A stretch of 64,000 nucleotides of DNA, taken from Oreocharis arfaki (taxonomy: Eukaryota; Chordata; Aves; Passeriformes; Paramythiidae). The translations under genes were made by a program, and so were the position numbers. The stretch is taken from NCBI GenBank assembly GCA_013398015.1, contig VZRR01004511.1, positions 222,263-286,262 on the forward strand, in the 5' to 3' direction. The notes beneath the pieces are model-generated. The model did not search any database. It was not told the origin of the DNA and saw nothing but the letters and a program-made list of their open reading frames with translations. Shown one piece after another: positions 1 through 10,290 of this stretch (positions are counted from its first letter, which is position 1; each line of letters starts with the position of its first letter).

Positions 1-679
1 ACATTTTCACTGAATAAGGCTTCCTGAAACTGTGGAGTGTCTTACTAATGCTATATCTAATGTAATTTATTCTCAGATTATTGAGGACATAATTTTTTCT
101 ATAGGCACCCTCAACGTCTTATATTTTTAAAAATATATAACCTAGAATTTATTCTTTAGGTTGTTGCTTCTTTTTTGCCCCAATATTTCTAATGTTCATT
201 GTTGTTCATATTTTCAGTCTGAATGTTTTGTCCTGTTTCATTTCATTCTGTCATGCAGTCTGATCTAATTCTTGTATATATGTTTCTCCAGTGTTTGTGG
301 ATTTTCTGTAAGGAATAAATTCCTTCCTGCTAGGTCCACACTATTCCAGTAGCAATCATGCTGTCAAGCTGTTTCTTTCACTTTTCACTGTAATCTCTTT
401 GCTTATATTTGAAGATAGCAAGTAATAATAACTAAATAAATTCTTAAGATCATAATATTACTTCTTGCATGGGATTATCTGCTTTCATCACCCTCTGAGC
501 TAGATGATTTGTCTCCCAAGAATGTGTCTGTGCAGCTGTTTCATTGCTTAAAATGCGTATCACCTTGTTCTTAAGACAGATCAACTTGAAAATTGTTTTA
601 GCAAGTGCCTTTACTTGTGTTTTAAAATCAGCTATTCCTAATCTTTTGTATCTTCAATTGGTTTGCATACAGTTTTTGA

Positions 680-700
680 ATTACATTACATTACATTACA
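680..700. repeat. (ATTAC)4 pentanucleotide microsatellite
   Basis: Four perfect ATTAC units plus one base lie within a PIK3CG intron. The tract is short, so it is probably only weakly polymorphic. Confidence 0.9.
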
Positions 701-756
701 GTGAGGATACTTACTGAACTAACAGTAAACTGTAACAGTAAACCAGAGGAGAGTCC

Positions 757-780
757 TTTCCTAGACATTTGTCTAGGAAA
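757..780. repeat. Perfect 11-bp inverted repeat with a 2-bp centre
   Basis: The left arm TTTCCTAGACA (757-767) and the right arm TGTCTAGGAAA (770-780) are exact reverse complements separated by TT. As RNA this would be a tight hairpin; as DNA it is a near-continuous palindrome. It lies in a PIK3CG intron, about 1.9 kb upstream of the exon at 2636. Function is unknown. Confidence 0.9.
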
Positions 781-847
781 TCTTAAGTGACATTATAGAA
801 AGCTGTTTCATTATCCAAATTACTACAATTTAGGTGCTTTTGGAGGG

Positions 848-915
848 CTGGGGGGGGGAGTTGTTAGGGGGTTTTTTTGTTCGGTTGGTTTGTTTTTGTG
901 TTATTGTTGGTTTGG
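848..915. repeat. G/T-rich low-complexity tract
   Basis: A run of nine Gs is followed by alternating T-runs and GG/GTT words (TTTTTTTG, GGTTGGTTTG, TTGTTGG). Similar G/T-rich tracts recur elsewhere in the window (57660-57780, 58483-58535). Confidence 0.8.
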
Positions 916-1257
916 GATTTTTGAGCTCTTTTTTTGAAATGTGTCTAATTTTAAAGTCCGCTTATTAGCTCCTGTGTATCGCTGTCAGATTCATTTTTTA
1001 CCAGAAGAGATACCATGTTAGTCACCAGGCACTGCTAGGTAGTTCTTTTCTAAAACCCTCTAGGATAGGTGTAACATTTGTGTTCTGTGAGTTGTCGGCC
1101 AATTCTTTTGGCTTGACTTTCTTAATTTGATAGCAGTGTTTGAGCTGTCCTGATTTAGTCTGATGTGCACTAACAGCCCGAAAAGTCAAAGTGTCCTGGG
1201 CTGCAACAAAAGTAGCATAGGCAGCAGGTCGACTGAGATAATTCTTCCTTTCTGCTC

Positions 1258-1785
1258 TGCCCCTGTGACATGCCACCTGGCATACTGCATCCAACTCTGG
1301 GCCACTCAGGACAGGAAAGATGTGGATCTGCTGGAGTGAGTCCAGAGGAGAGTCAAAGACAATGAGGGGGCTGGAGCACCTCTCCTGTGAGGAAAAGCTG
1401 AGAGTGTTGGGGTTGTTCGGTCTTGAGAAGAGAAGGCTCGGGAGACCTAACATCAGCCTTCCAGTGCTTACAGGGAGTTTGTAAAAAACAAACTTTTTGG
1501 TAGGGCCTGTAGTGATAGGACAGGGGTTAATGGTTTTAAACTAAAGCAGGGCAGATTCTGACTACACCTAAGGAAGGTATTTTTTTTATGATGAGGATGT
1601 TGGCACACTGGAACAGGTTGCCCGGAGTGGTGGAGATACCCCATGCCTGGAAATACTCTAGGTCAGGTTGGACGGGGCTCTGAGCAAGTTGAGTTAAAGA
1701 TAGCCCTGCTCGTTGCAGGGGGTTGGACTAGATGGCCATTAGACGTCCTGTCCAACCCAGACTAATCCATGATTGTGATTCTATT
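1258..1785 (+). mobile_element. CR1 LINE, 5'-truncated 3' end
   Basis: The sequence follows the 3' part of avian CR1 in sense orientation. It has the 'ctggagcacctctcctgtgag' type block near 1371, 'gagaagagaaggctc' near 1424, 'gtgataggacaggggttaatgg' near 1512, 'ggaacaggttgccc' near 1609, and the terminal 'ggggttggactagatgg' near 1719. It ends in a degenerate GATTGTGATTCTAT tail, the position of the CR1 3'-terminal octamer repeat. It is severely 5' truncated, as is usual for CR1, and has small internal losses around 1475-1500. A reading frame on the opposite strand (1022-1453) is antisense to the element and not a gene. Confidence 0.93.
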
Positions 1786-2635
1786 TTAAGTATCTAGGTC
1801 CGTGTTTAGCTTTCTCAGTATGATTTTTTTTCTCTTTAATTTTTTTATCCAAAATTACTTGAGCAGATATATATACATCCTCTGCTGTGTAGCTACACTT
1901 TCTTTTAGAAGTGTTCAGGTCTTTGCCCTAATGCTGGGTAATGCCAGTGTATTGCTTATGCTGCTGACACTCACTAGCTGAGATGAGCAAAATACATCAT
2001 GCGTTGTATAATCTGTATTCTTCCGAGTTGAAGATTCAGAAGCTTGAGGTTTTATTAATTAAAAGACTGCATTTAGATATAAACATTAAAATTCTTTCTC
2101 ATATAAATATACGGAAAAATTTTCTTCTTACTGGGATGTGGGATTAAGAAGTCTGCACTATGAAACCAGTTTTAGGAGGATAGGAAATTCAGTGTCTCTG
2201 TAATTTGTCTCCTTATGGTTACAGAGTGATTGATTCCAGGAATTCAAAAGCCATTAGTCTGTCTGCATTTCTTGTCAGTTATGAGGGAAAATATTTTTTG
2301 GTGTATTCTACTGTGTTTTGTTTTTTAAACAAAAGCTGAAATTATAGTGTAAACTCTTTCCATGCAGCATTTCTAACACTGCAGAGAAGGCACATGTCTT
2401 CTGAGGTGTTTGAAGACTTTACCTTTAGGTATCTGAAACAGCACTGACCATTGATTGTGCACGTTCAAGAGTTTTCCTCCATTCCTTGAATCAGGAGATC
2501 CAGGGGGAAAGCAATTTAAAAAATAGCTAAACAGATTTCTTTAGCCAAATTATAATGCTCAACAAGTTTGATTACCTATAACCTTTTTGCCTTCCAACTT
2601 TTGATTTCGTTGTGTTTTCTTACTTATAATTGCAG

Positions 2636-2739
2636 TTATTGCACAGCTGAGACAAAAGCTTGAAAAATTACAGGGCAGCAAACTTCCAGGAAGTTTTAGA
2701 GTTCCATATGATCCTGGGCTCAGAGCAGGAGCACTAGTG
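2636..2739 (+). CDS. PIK3CG: PIK3CG coding exon (start of kinase-domain block)
   Basis: This 104-nt exon starts in phase: its TT completes a valine codon begun in the previous exon, and 34 full codons follow. The translation (V)IAQLRQKLEKLQG..., then FRVPYDPGLRAGALV, matches the region of p110-gamma just before the kinase N-lobe, corresponding to human residues about 763-797. The acceptor is ttgcag at 2630-2635 and the donor GTAAGT is at 2740. PIK3CG is the catalytic subunit of class IB PI3-kinase. It phosphorylates PtdIns(4,5)P2 to PIP3 at the plasma membrane, downstream of G-beta-gamma and Ras, chiefly in leukocytes. In human numbering this is probably exon 5 of 11. Confidence 0.95.
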
Positions 2740-4842
2740 GTAAGTATATTCTGACTTTCTACAAGTCCTTTTAAAAAAATCTATTTGCAAGTATGTGTCA
2801 CTTGGTAAAAAATTTTGCTTATATGTCTAATGGTATTATTTCGGTGTGAATATGATGACATTCCATGGACTCAGGAGGTTTTTGTTCCCAGAGCTATTAT
2901 TATTTTTCTAAATGTAATGACATGCCACCATGTGCTAAAAAATCGCAACAACCCATGAAATTCTAATAATTAAATGGCAATTATAATTTTTCCATTAGTT
3001 TAATCCAGAATTTAACCAGGTAGCTGACTTTTTGAAGATAAATACCTGTGTAAAACTGTTTTATCTGATTCAGGGGCTTTGGGATATTCAGTTTCTATTC
3101 TTCCAGTTACTTTCTCTGTCTTACCCCGACTCATACCTGTCACTAAGGTTTGGGTCCAGACCTTCGTCATACTGACAAAAATGTCTACCCCAGTTATTTC
3201 TGATTTTTCAGTATCTCTTTGTTGTTTTTGTTAGAAAATGCATTATGATTTGGTTAGAAATACATTAGGAAACACTTGGGTTTTTCTATGTTGCTGCCTT
3301 CAGTTTTGTGGTGAGATTACAATTGTGTATGTTTGACTCAGAGTTTAAAAAAAAGATTCATAAATCAGCAGATGTGTAGTGAAAGGAAATTGGATCATGC
3401 ATCTAAAATGCAATGTGAAGTCTGGGTAAAGAAGCACAGTCAAGATTCTTGGAGTCCCTTGATGTGCAGTAAGGACCCTACAAGAGAAGAATCCCTTCAT
3501 TTTTCTCCAGGCTAAAGACAGACAAACCAACCAACTTCAGGAATTGCTGAATAGTCAGGCGTTGTCTAGATATGGCCATGTTTCTGTTAAATAAACCTGT
3601 GCCTTGGGAGACAGGCTATAAGTTAGTCTGTCTTCAAGCTGAGAGAATTAAACACCTCCCAGCTGAGCATGGCTGAAGCACTATCAGCGCTGAAGTCAAT
3701 TCAGACATTTCTTATTCAGAAATAATTTGTGACTTCTTAAATACTATTTTCTTGTTTGTATTTGTCTCTCTTTAGTCTTCCTCTTTTTTTTGTAGAGAAA
3801 TAATCAACTGCTTGACAGAAAGTAGATTATAAAATAAAATCTTTCTCTGGATTTTCTAGTTTTCCTTCTCTTAGGAAGTATTCAGTCCTACCAGGACCTT
3901 CCTAGATGAACGAAGCAATAGATTTACAAAGGAAGGTAGCTATGTCCAAAAATTGATGGGTTAGCTCTTCTTTTTCCAAACTGTATGAATAAAAATGTTT
4001 GGTAAAACAAACTAAGCTTTCATTTCATGTTCTTTTTAACAAGTCCTATTTGTCCATAATCTTTATGAAATGTGGATATACTAAAATACTCCTATATCGT
4101 GGATTCCATCATCTCTCACTGATGTGCACTTGCATTTTTTAAAATTTTAGACGGCTTTATTTGCATAGTAATGTTCAAGAATGAATCAGGAATTCCCGAA
4201 TAGAAAGTAAGGCACACTACAGTTGTATTAGCCATAATTACTGGAGAAAACATTTGAAATACTGCAGTTTCAGTGCCGAATTTATCAATATTAAAAATGT
4301 AATAAAACTAAATAGGGGATTTATCTTCTTATTTTATGAATGATTACATTAAATTAGTTTCAAAAATGCCATTTCCCCCATGAATGTGAATAATTTACTA
4401 AGGGAATTGAATCAAGCAACCTGGAGTGTAGTTGCTAGAAGTCACAAGGGTGGATGATGCAGTGAATTGCATTGGACAATGATTACGTTCTGGTTTTGCA
4501 AAGCATCTGTCAAAATGCTATTGTGAGGGTCCATAATTTCCTCTTTTGTCAAAATGTCTATTCCTGTTTTAAACCTGTCTGAAGCAGATTTACAAGCTAA
4601 ATCTGGTTTTGGACAGTCAAGATACACTTCTTCCTTTATCATGGACAGTAGTTAAAAGTTGTGCGGGTTAAGGGAGGCTTTGTGTGGCAACTGAACGCTG
4701 TTCTTTGCATGTGCTTTCTGTGTGTTGCTTGTGGTAAAACTGAGTAGAAGTTGGTAAACTATTCTGTAGCTGCTGTTAAAAAGGTTTCTTAGTTTGATGT
4801 TGGCATACAATGGCTAGCAAGCAATAAACGTGTCTTTCACAG
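2740..4842 (+). other. PIK3CG: PIK3CG intron
   Basis: This 2.1-kb AT-rich intron runs between two confirmed exons, with donor GTAAGT at 2740 and acceptor cacag ending at 4842. I see no repeat element or conserved coding segment in it. Reading frames at 3333-3530 and 4442-4642 are short, lie on both strands and show no recognisable protein. Confidence 0.9.
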
Positions 4843-4989
4843 ATAGAAAAATGTAAAGTAATGGCATCTAAGAAGAAGCCTCTCTGGCTTGAATTTAAAT
4901 GTGCAGATCCAACAGCTCTGTCAAATGAAACCATAGGCATCATCTTCAAACATGGAGATGACCTCCGTCAGGACATGCTAATTTTACAG
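4843..4989 (+). CDS. PIK3CG: PIK3CG coding exon (kinase N-lobe, P-loop and ATP-contact lysine)
   Basis: This 147-nt exon encodes exactly 49 codons in phase 0. It encodes IEKCKVMASKKKPLWLEF..., the PI3K phosphate-binding loop region, and ends with GIIFKHGDDLRQDMLILQ. The lysine in FKHGDDLR corresponds by residue count to human K833, which contacts ATP phosphate and is the wortmannin target; the counting is exact because no gap occurs between here and the exon at 17828. The acceptor is cacag|ATAG and the donor is CAG|GTATGA. The stretch is essentially identical to the human sequence as I recall it, indicating strong constraint. Confidence 0.97.
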
Positions 4990-6228
4990 GTATGAGAGCT
5001 AAAACTTACAAAAAGAATAAGATGAGTATTTTAAAATATTTTTAAATCATTTTACTTTTCCAAAGTGTGTGTATCTTTGTCTTCACTGTCTGTATGAAAT
5101 ATGAGGTTGTCTTTTGTATTTTAAACTCTGGATGACAAGGCTGACATCAACACTGGATCATTTTTGTTGTACTACAGTTTTTTATGTTACTGTGTTATGG
5201 ATTAACCCTGGTGGGATGGGGAAAGGGGAAAGGAAGAGTAAAAAAAAAGCAAGAAAACTTGTGGGTTGAGCTAAAGATTGTTTAATAAGCAAAGGAGAAG
5301 TGGAAGAACAGAGGAAGAAAACAAAACGAGTGATGCTTAAACAGTCACTCACCACATCCCATGGGTAGACCAGTTCCCAGCTGGTTCCTGCACAGAAGAT
5401 GGTTAACTTACATAACCCCTTCCTCCCTCTTTTATTGCTGAGCATGGCATTGTTCAGCATGGGGTATTTCTTTGGTTGGTTCAGGTCATCTGCCTGGTTC
5501 TGTACCCTCCCAATCTCTTGTGCACCCCAATCTAGTCACAGTGAGGCAGGGTGAGAAACAAGCAGCATTGGCACTCAGCAGACACTGTTCAGCTGGGACC
5601 CTGGGACATCAGTGTGTTCACAGCACTGCTTTGGTCACCCCCTAAACCACAGCTCAGTACAGTGTGCTCTGAAGAAAAGGAGCTTCATCCCAACCAGACT
5701 CAGTACATACTGTTACCCTTGCTTTTCCTGCCATATGCCATACATACTTAACATTTTGGTCTTCTAGACACAGAATCTTACTTAGTGCAAGATGGCCCAT
5801 TTCTCTGATGAAGTGTTTTTATCATTTGTTTGTGCAATGGGTGAAGTTAACAAATGAAAAATCAGTAGCTAGCATCACTCTAGTTTCTGACAACTGGTTT
5901 GTTAGTGCTTTTGGGGGTATTTATGGGAAAAAATGGACATACTTGCTAATGCATTCAATTTCACCTTATGTAGAAATCATACAATATATTCATTAATACT
6001 TTGTAGAAAAGTAGAGATTGCCTGGTCACAGGACAGATGAAGAAATATAAACCCTGGTTCTGTAACTGATTGTCTTGAATGGCTGCACACTTACTGTATT
6101 TGTCTCTTAATCGAATAGTAAAGTAAGTTTAGCCCCATCTCAGAAGTCTGGGTAGTGTTATTTGTATGAGTAATCTGTAATGTCCAAATAATTTGAAATA
6201 ACTTAGCATATACATTTGTTTTTACTAG
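4990..6228 (+). other. PIK3CG: PIK3CG intron containing a solo LTR
   Basis: The 1.24-kb intron is bounded by GTATGA (4990) and tttactag (ending at 6228). Some 515 bp of it is an inserted LTR (5193-5707), so the ancestral intron was about 720 bp. The reading frames inside 5182-5760 belong to the LTR or are chance. Confidence 0.9.
5193..5707 (-). mobile_element. Solo LTR of an endogenous retrovirus (avian ERVL-like), with TSD
   Basis: The element begins TGTTATGG and ends CAGTACA, giving the TG...CA ends expected of an LTR. It is flanked on both sides by the same 5 bases TACTG (5188-5192 and 5708-5712), a target-site duplication. Its interior holds the CTTGTGGGTTGAGCTAAAGA-type block near 5259 followed by GTTTAATAAG, a hallmark I associate with a very common bird LTR family. 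Read on the minus strand this gives ATTAAAC (a possible polyadenylation signal) and, further 5', AATAAAAGA (TATA-like). No gag, pol or env and no second LTR are present, so it is a recombined solo LTR. The family assignment (ERVL) is from memory; the TG/CA ends and TSD are seen directly. Confidence 0.85.
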
Positions 6229-6319
6229 ATTCTTCGAATTATGGAATCCATTTGGGAAGCAGAATCCTTGGACCTCTGTTTGTTGCCATATGGTTGCATT
6301 TCTACAGGGAACAAAATAG
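6229..6319 (+). CDS. PIK3CG: PIK3CG coding exon (kinase hinge-side strand, affinity pocket)
   Basis: This 91-nt exon encodes 30 codons plus the first base of a glycine codon. It encodes ILRIMESIWEAESLDLCLLP followed by YGCISTGNKI(G). It includes the tyrosine of PYGCI (human Y867) that lines the inhibitor affinity pocket. Human has D where this sequence has N in STGNKIG, a conservative surface change. The acceptor is ttttactag and the donor is TAG|GTATGT at 6320. Confidence 0.96.
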
Positions 6320-9300
6320 GTATGTGATCACACTTACTGTGATTAGAAATTCAAAACGCCGTATTTACAGAAGATGTGTATGGGAGAACCATTCTCATAT
6401 ATGCTGTAGTCCTGAAGTAAATAGCACTTTATTACACTTTCTGTGAGAAGCCTTCAGGTGCATCTTGGCAGTGGTTTCTGCCCTTCCTTGCGCTGCAGCA
6501 CCAGCTTTACTGGCTGTGATTCCTGTGCAAGCCCAGCTGCTTCGTTTGTGCTGCAAGTTTCTCTTTAATAACCATATTTAGTATGAAGCAGCAGTGAAAG
6601 TGAGTGACTTATTCAAGATGTGTTTTAATGTGTTGATAGGAATAAAATAGAGAAAAGAGCAAAACATTTTTTTTTTCCCTGACCTAAAGCTTCATACCAC
6701 ATAGAAGCAACAACATTACTTAACAGGATACTCAGGCAATATTTCTCACAGGGCCTTAGTTCCTGCAGCACAGATGATCAATTTTTCAGAACTTGTGGTG
6801 AAAGAAATCAAGTAAGAAATCCCAGTAAAACTGAGAACTCTTTAATATACTTTTCTAATGTACTTTCTCTCTAAAATCCATTGCCATATAAAATTTCTTA
6901 ACATCCTCTTGATTTCAGGATATCTCAGCAGTGCAGGAAACCCAAACTCACTGATAAAATACCTGGTAGTGTGACATAAGAGAGTTTCTTTTCTCCTAAT
7001 ATAAATGTTTTAAAATTGAGTCTTATGTATTGATAGAACTTTAATAATAAAGGAAATGGAACATTGTACATCAAAATACTAACTAACTAAAAATATAAGG
7101 AAAGTTGGGGGAGTTTCTTCTCCTTTAGATGTGTTAAACCTAACGTTTTAGAGAGTCTTTGAGGATTTGATTTAATTTTGTTTAAAATTATCTCAAGATA
7201 ATGTAATGTATTGAAAAAATGAAGGAAGAAGGAGGAATTCTGCCAGTGATTGTAGCATTTTCATACTTGAGTCACAGATTTCTGTTATTCTTTCATGAAT
7301 TCTTAATTGATTCCCCATTCTTCTGTCTCAAGGAAATAATATTTGATTTTCCTATATGCATGGGAGAGATGTAAGAATTTAGCGTTCTTTTAGCACCCCA
7401 GTAGGGGCATGGTTAATCATATTGACACTCCTGCTTGGTTTGCTGAGAATACCTGCAGCTTAAATTAGTAATACCCAGTGTGGCACACTTTGATGTAGAG
7501 CTTATGCTTGTTTGGAACAGAACCAAAGAGTAGTGGCATGCAAATGTTGTTTCACGATATTCACATATTGTCTTCTTCCAGGCTGCTTCTTCCCTCCCTC
7601 TTAATATTTCCATGGAACTTGGGCAGTTTCTGTGTATTGACACAAGGACAGTACCCCACTCTATGCTGAGCACGGGGAAACAGGTGTCTTACACCTGGGG
7701 CTGGCATCTCCTCCTGTGTAGAGCTTTCTCATTCTGTTAAAGACATTGCAGTCAGTGCAGTTTGTAATTTTGGAAGCATCTGTTCTCTCCACTGCTGCTG
7801 CCAAGCAGACCTCTGTAGGAGGAGCTTTCTCTTCTCTGTATCACTGGTGAAAGATCATACCCTGCTCTCTCTCCCTTTGACATGTCTGTATGTTCCTGGC
7901 TCTCGGAGGCAATTACTCTACTTATTGTGCTGCATCACTGCTGAAAGTAAGAAGTTCAAGCTGGCTCTTAGAAGAGTCACTTGCCTTAGTACCACAGAGC
8001 CCCAGAAACACATCGCATGGTGAATTTCCTGCTGCTGCACTCCCTCGCAGCTGAATGCAGCCCAGCTGAGAACTGCTATCGTCGTCACGCCTCCTGAGCC
8101 AGCTCTGCTCCTCCACAATCAAGGAGCTGTTGGCCGGTAGAGGGAGATTAGTGAGCACATGCAGGGAAAGCTTTTTCAACAGCTGGAATGGGAGCTGGAG
8201 CTCACACCCGGGAGAAAAACAGCGGCTTGACAAGCACAGACCAAAATGCAAAGCTTTTTAATTTGGTGGTCTTGGTGGTGGGTTTTGGAGGTCGTTTATC
8301 CACAGTAGTTTTATGGCAAATGTATCCAGGCCACTGTAAAGACAGAAGAAAATACCTCCACGGGATATTCAGCAATGAATTCAGCCATGCATGGAAGGCA
8401 GGAAGAGACTGCCGTGTTGTTACTCTGTTACTGAAAAATCCCACGTAATTCAGTAATTGCAAAAGGGTGGGATTGTGATTAGAAAGAAATTTGTCTGTTT
8501 CAGAGAGGGTCAAATTGAAACCAAATCAGAAACTGCTTTGAATCGCTTTGGAGAGAAAGGGGTATTTTTGTTTGCTTGCTTATCTCAGAGCTGGAGCTGA
8601 AGCTAGAAGACACTGTTGAACTTGAAATGGGAAAGAAGATAAAATACTTCCAATTACCAAATAAATTCAACTAAAATCTGACTTTTCCCCCATACAGGCA
8701 TCCCCAGTCTGGACTGCATTTGCTAGTCTTGGCTACAATGCAGAGTTGTGTTGCAGCCTCTGTTTCTGCATTTCCCTCTAGCTTCCCCTCCATCACATGC
8801 CATGCTGGCAGGAACAGGACAAGGCCCTGTTTCTGCACCATATTGCTGTGATGTGCCAGTTTGCCTTGGCAAGGGTCTGTTCAGTTTAGGGACAGACCCC
8901 ATGGCCCTGACAACTAGAGCTTTTCACCAGCAATCCCACTGCTGTACCTCGCTGTGTACTGGTATTTCTGAGCTTTCTGTGTATATGCATACTTAAGCTT
9001 TAATTGGATTCACTGCAAGAGGGCCAGCTCTGTTCCTCTGCCACAGCCCTGGCAACACTTGCATCCCCAGACTGCGGCAAAACTGGAGCTGTTCTTCATC
9101 TCCTCATTTTTGTGAAGTTGGAGAGAAGCTGGGGAAAATGTGAGTTGGGATCAGGACAAGAATAGTTCCTCTCCTTGGGAAAAGCCTTATGCAGAGGGTC
9201 CCCACTCATCTTGTGAGACATCCATTTGAAAAAGAATTTGGATGCCAGGCTCTTCATGAGCTCTGGCTAGTTTCAGCTGGGAATGAACAAGAACCGTTGC

Positions 9301-9445
9301 TTCTTGTCAAATAAATTTCTTCTCACAAGCTATGAAGAGCTGCAGCTGATTTTTAAACACAGTTTAAAATTTAATTTTGCATAGTTTTAATACGCTGTGA
9401 TAGCAATTTAGTAACTTCTTCTAACCTTTTCCTTATTTTCTTTAG
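6320..9445 (+). other. PIK3CG: PIK3CG intron
   Basis: A 3.1-kb intron. The first half is AT-rich. The stretches at about 7680-8200 and 8700-9100 are clearly richer in G+C and in CAGCAG/CTGC words, but they match no repeat family I can name. Overlapping short reading frames on both strands at 7413-8996 are mutually inconsistent and look like chance. Confidence 0.85.
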
Positions 9446-9576
9446 GAATGATCGAAATTGTGAAAGATGCTACAACAATTGCCAAAATTCAACAGAGTAC
9501 AGTTGGGAACACTGGTGCATTTAAGGATGAAATACTAAACCAGTGGCTCAAGGAGAGATGTATGATTGAAGAGAAG
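9446..9576 (+). CDS. PIK3CG: PIK3CG coding exon (hinge and start of C-lobe)
   Basis: This 131-nt exon completes the split glycine codon (G|GA) and adds 43 codons. It encodes MIEIVKDATTIAKIQQSTVG, then NTGAFKDEILNQWLKERC, then MIEEK. The E and V of MIEIV are the hinge residues (human E880 and V882) that hydrogen-bond the adenine ring or inhibitors. The acceptor is ctttag and the donor GTGAGT is at 9577. The exon ends in phase 0. Confidence 0.97.
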
Positions 9577-10178
9577 GTGAGTTCTTTGAATTTTTAGGTA
9601 GGATTTTCAATTGCACCCTACTAATTTAGGAGCATAGAGCGCATATGTTTGTGTTTGTTACTTATGGGAGTTTGAAAAATCCATTAATTTTCACTCAGCT
9701 ACAGGTGTCTGTGAACGAGCCTTTAGCACCCTGCTGGCAGCCAAATTCCTGAGACACAAGATTCTTCTGAAATTACTCTTTTATCAATGGAAGTTAGAAG
9801 TACATAAGGAGCAGGTTGGGAAGTCATCTAAGAATACTGAAAGGCGATGTGGTTTTAGGGGATTCAAATACAGGTTTGGGTGGTCACAACTCCTTTGCTT
9901 GTGTACATCCACTGACCTACTACAGGTTTCTGCCACCTTTTTTCCCTCAGAATGTGTGAGCAGCTCTATGCTGTTTTTCTCTGCTGAGGGATAGAGTCAG
10001 CACAGGGAGTGCAGTGCAGGGCTGTGGTCTTGATCTCTGCTGTGCAGTGGTATATTTTATAAGACAGTTTGCCTAACTGTTGATAGATATGTGTCAATAG
10101 AAAGGTACATAACTTTGAGAATGATTGCGTTTAGTGTCTATCATTGAAGCATTTAACCTCTCTAAGATACATTTTTAG
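9577..10178 (+). other. PIK3CG: PIK3CG intron (short)
   Basis: A 602-bp intron with canonical ends, GTGAGT at 9577 and atttttag ending at 10178. I see nothing notable in it. Confidence 0.93.
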
Positions 10179-10290
10179 TTTCAGGCAGCTGTGGAAAGAT
10201 TTGTTTATTCTTGTGCTGGATACTGTGTGGCAACCTTTGTACTTGGAATAGGAGACAGGCACAATGACAACATCATGATTACAGAAACAG
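10179..10290 (+). CDS. PIK3CG: PIK3CG coding exon (catalytic loop)
   Basis: This 112-nt exon encodes 37 codons plus the first base of a glycine codon. It encodes FQAAVERFVYSCAGYCVATF, then VLGIGDRHNDNIMITET. GDRHND is the PI3K catalytic loop: the D of DRH corresponds to human D946 and is followed by R947 and H948, and the N of HND is the metal-binding N951. All catalytic residues are intact. The donor GTGGGT at 10291 is slightly off consensus but functional in form. Confidence 0.97.

Larger units (their letters stand above)
1..2635 (+). other. PIK3CG: PIK3CG intron (3' part), upstream of the first exon seen
   Basis: No coding exon is recognisable here. The segment lies upstream of a clear splice acceptor (polypyrimidine tract then AG at 2634-2635) and is T-rich, as is usual for the sense strand of an intron. 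It carries a pentanucleotide repeat at 680-700, an 11-bp-arm palindrome at 757-780, a G/T-rich tract at about 848-915 and a CR1 LINE tail at about 1258-1785, which are listed separately. The upstream PIK3CG exons lie outside the window. Confidence 0.8.

Noticed and set aside
1022..1453. 143-codon minus-strand frame
   Set aside because: It overlaps the antisense of the CR1 tail and unrelated flank; no protein resemblance.
6216..6446. A 76-codon frame beginning just before the exon at 6229
   Set aside because: It is read in a different frame from PIK3CG; the homologous frame ends at the splice donor at 6320.
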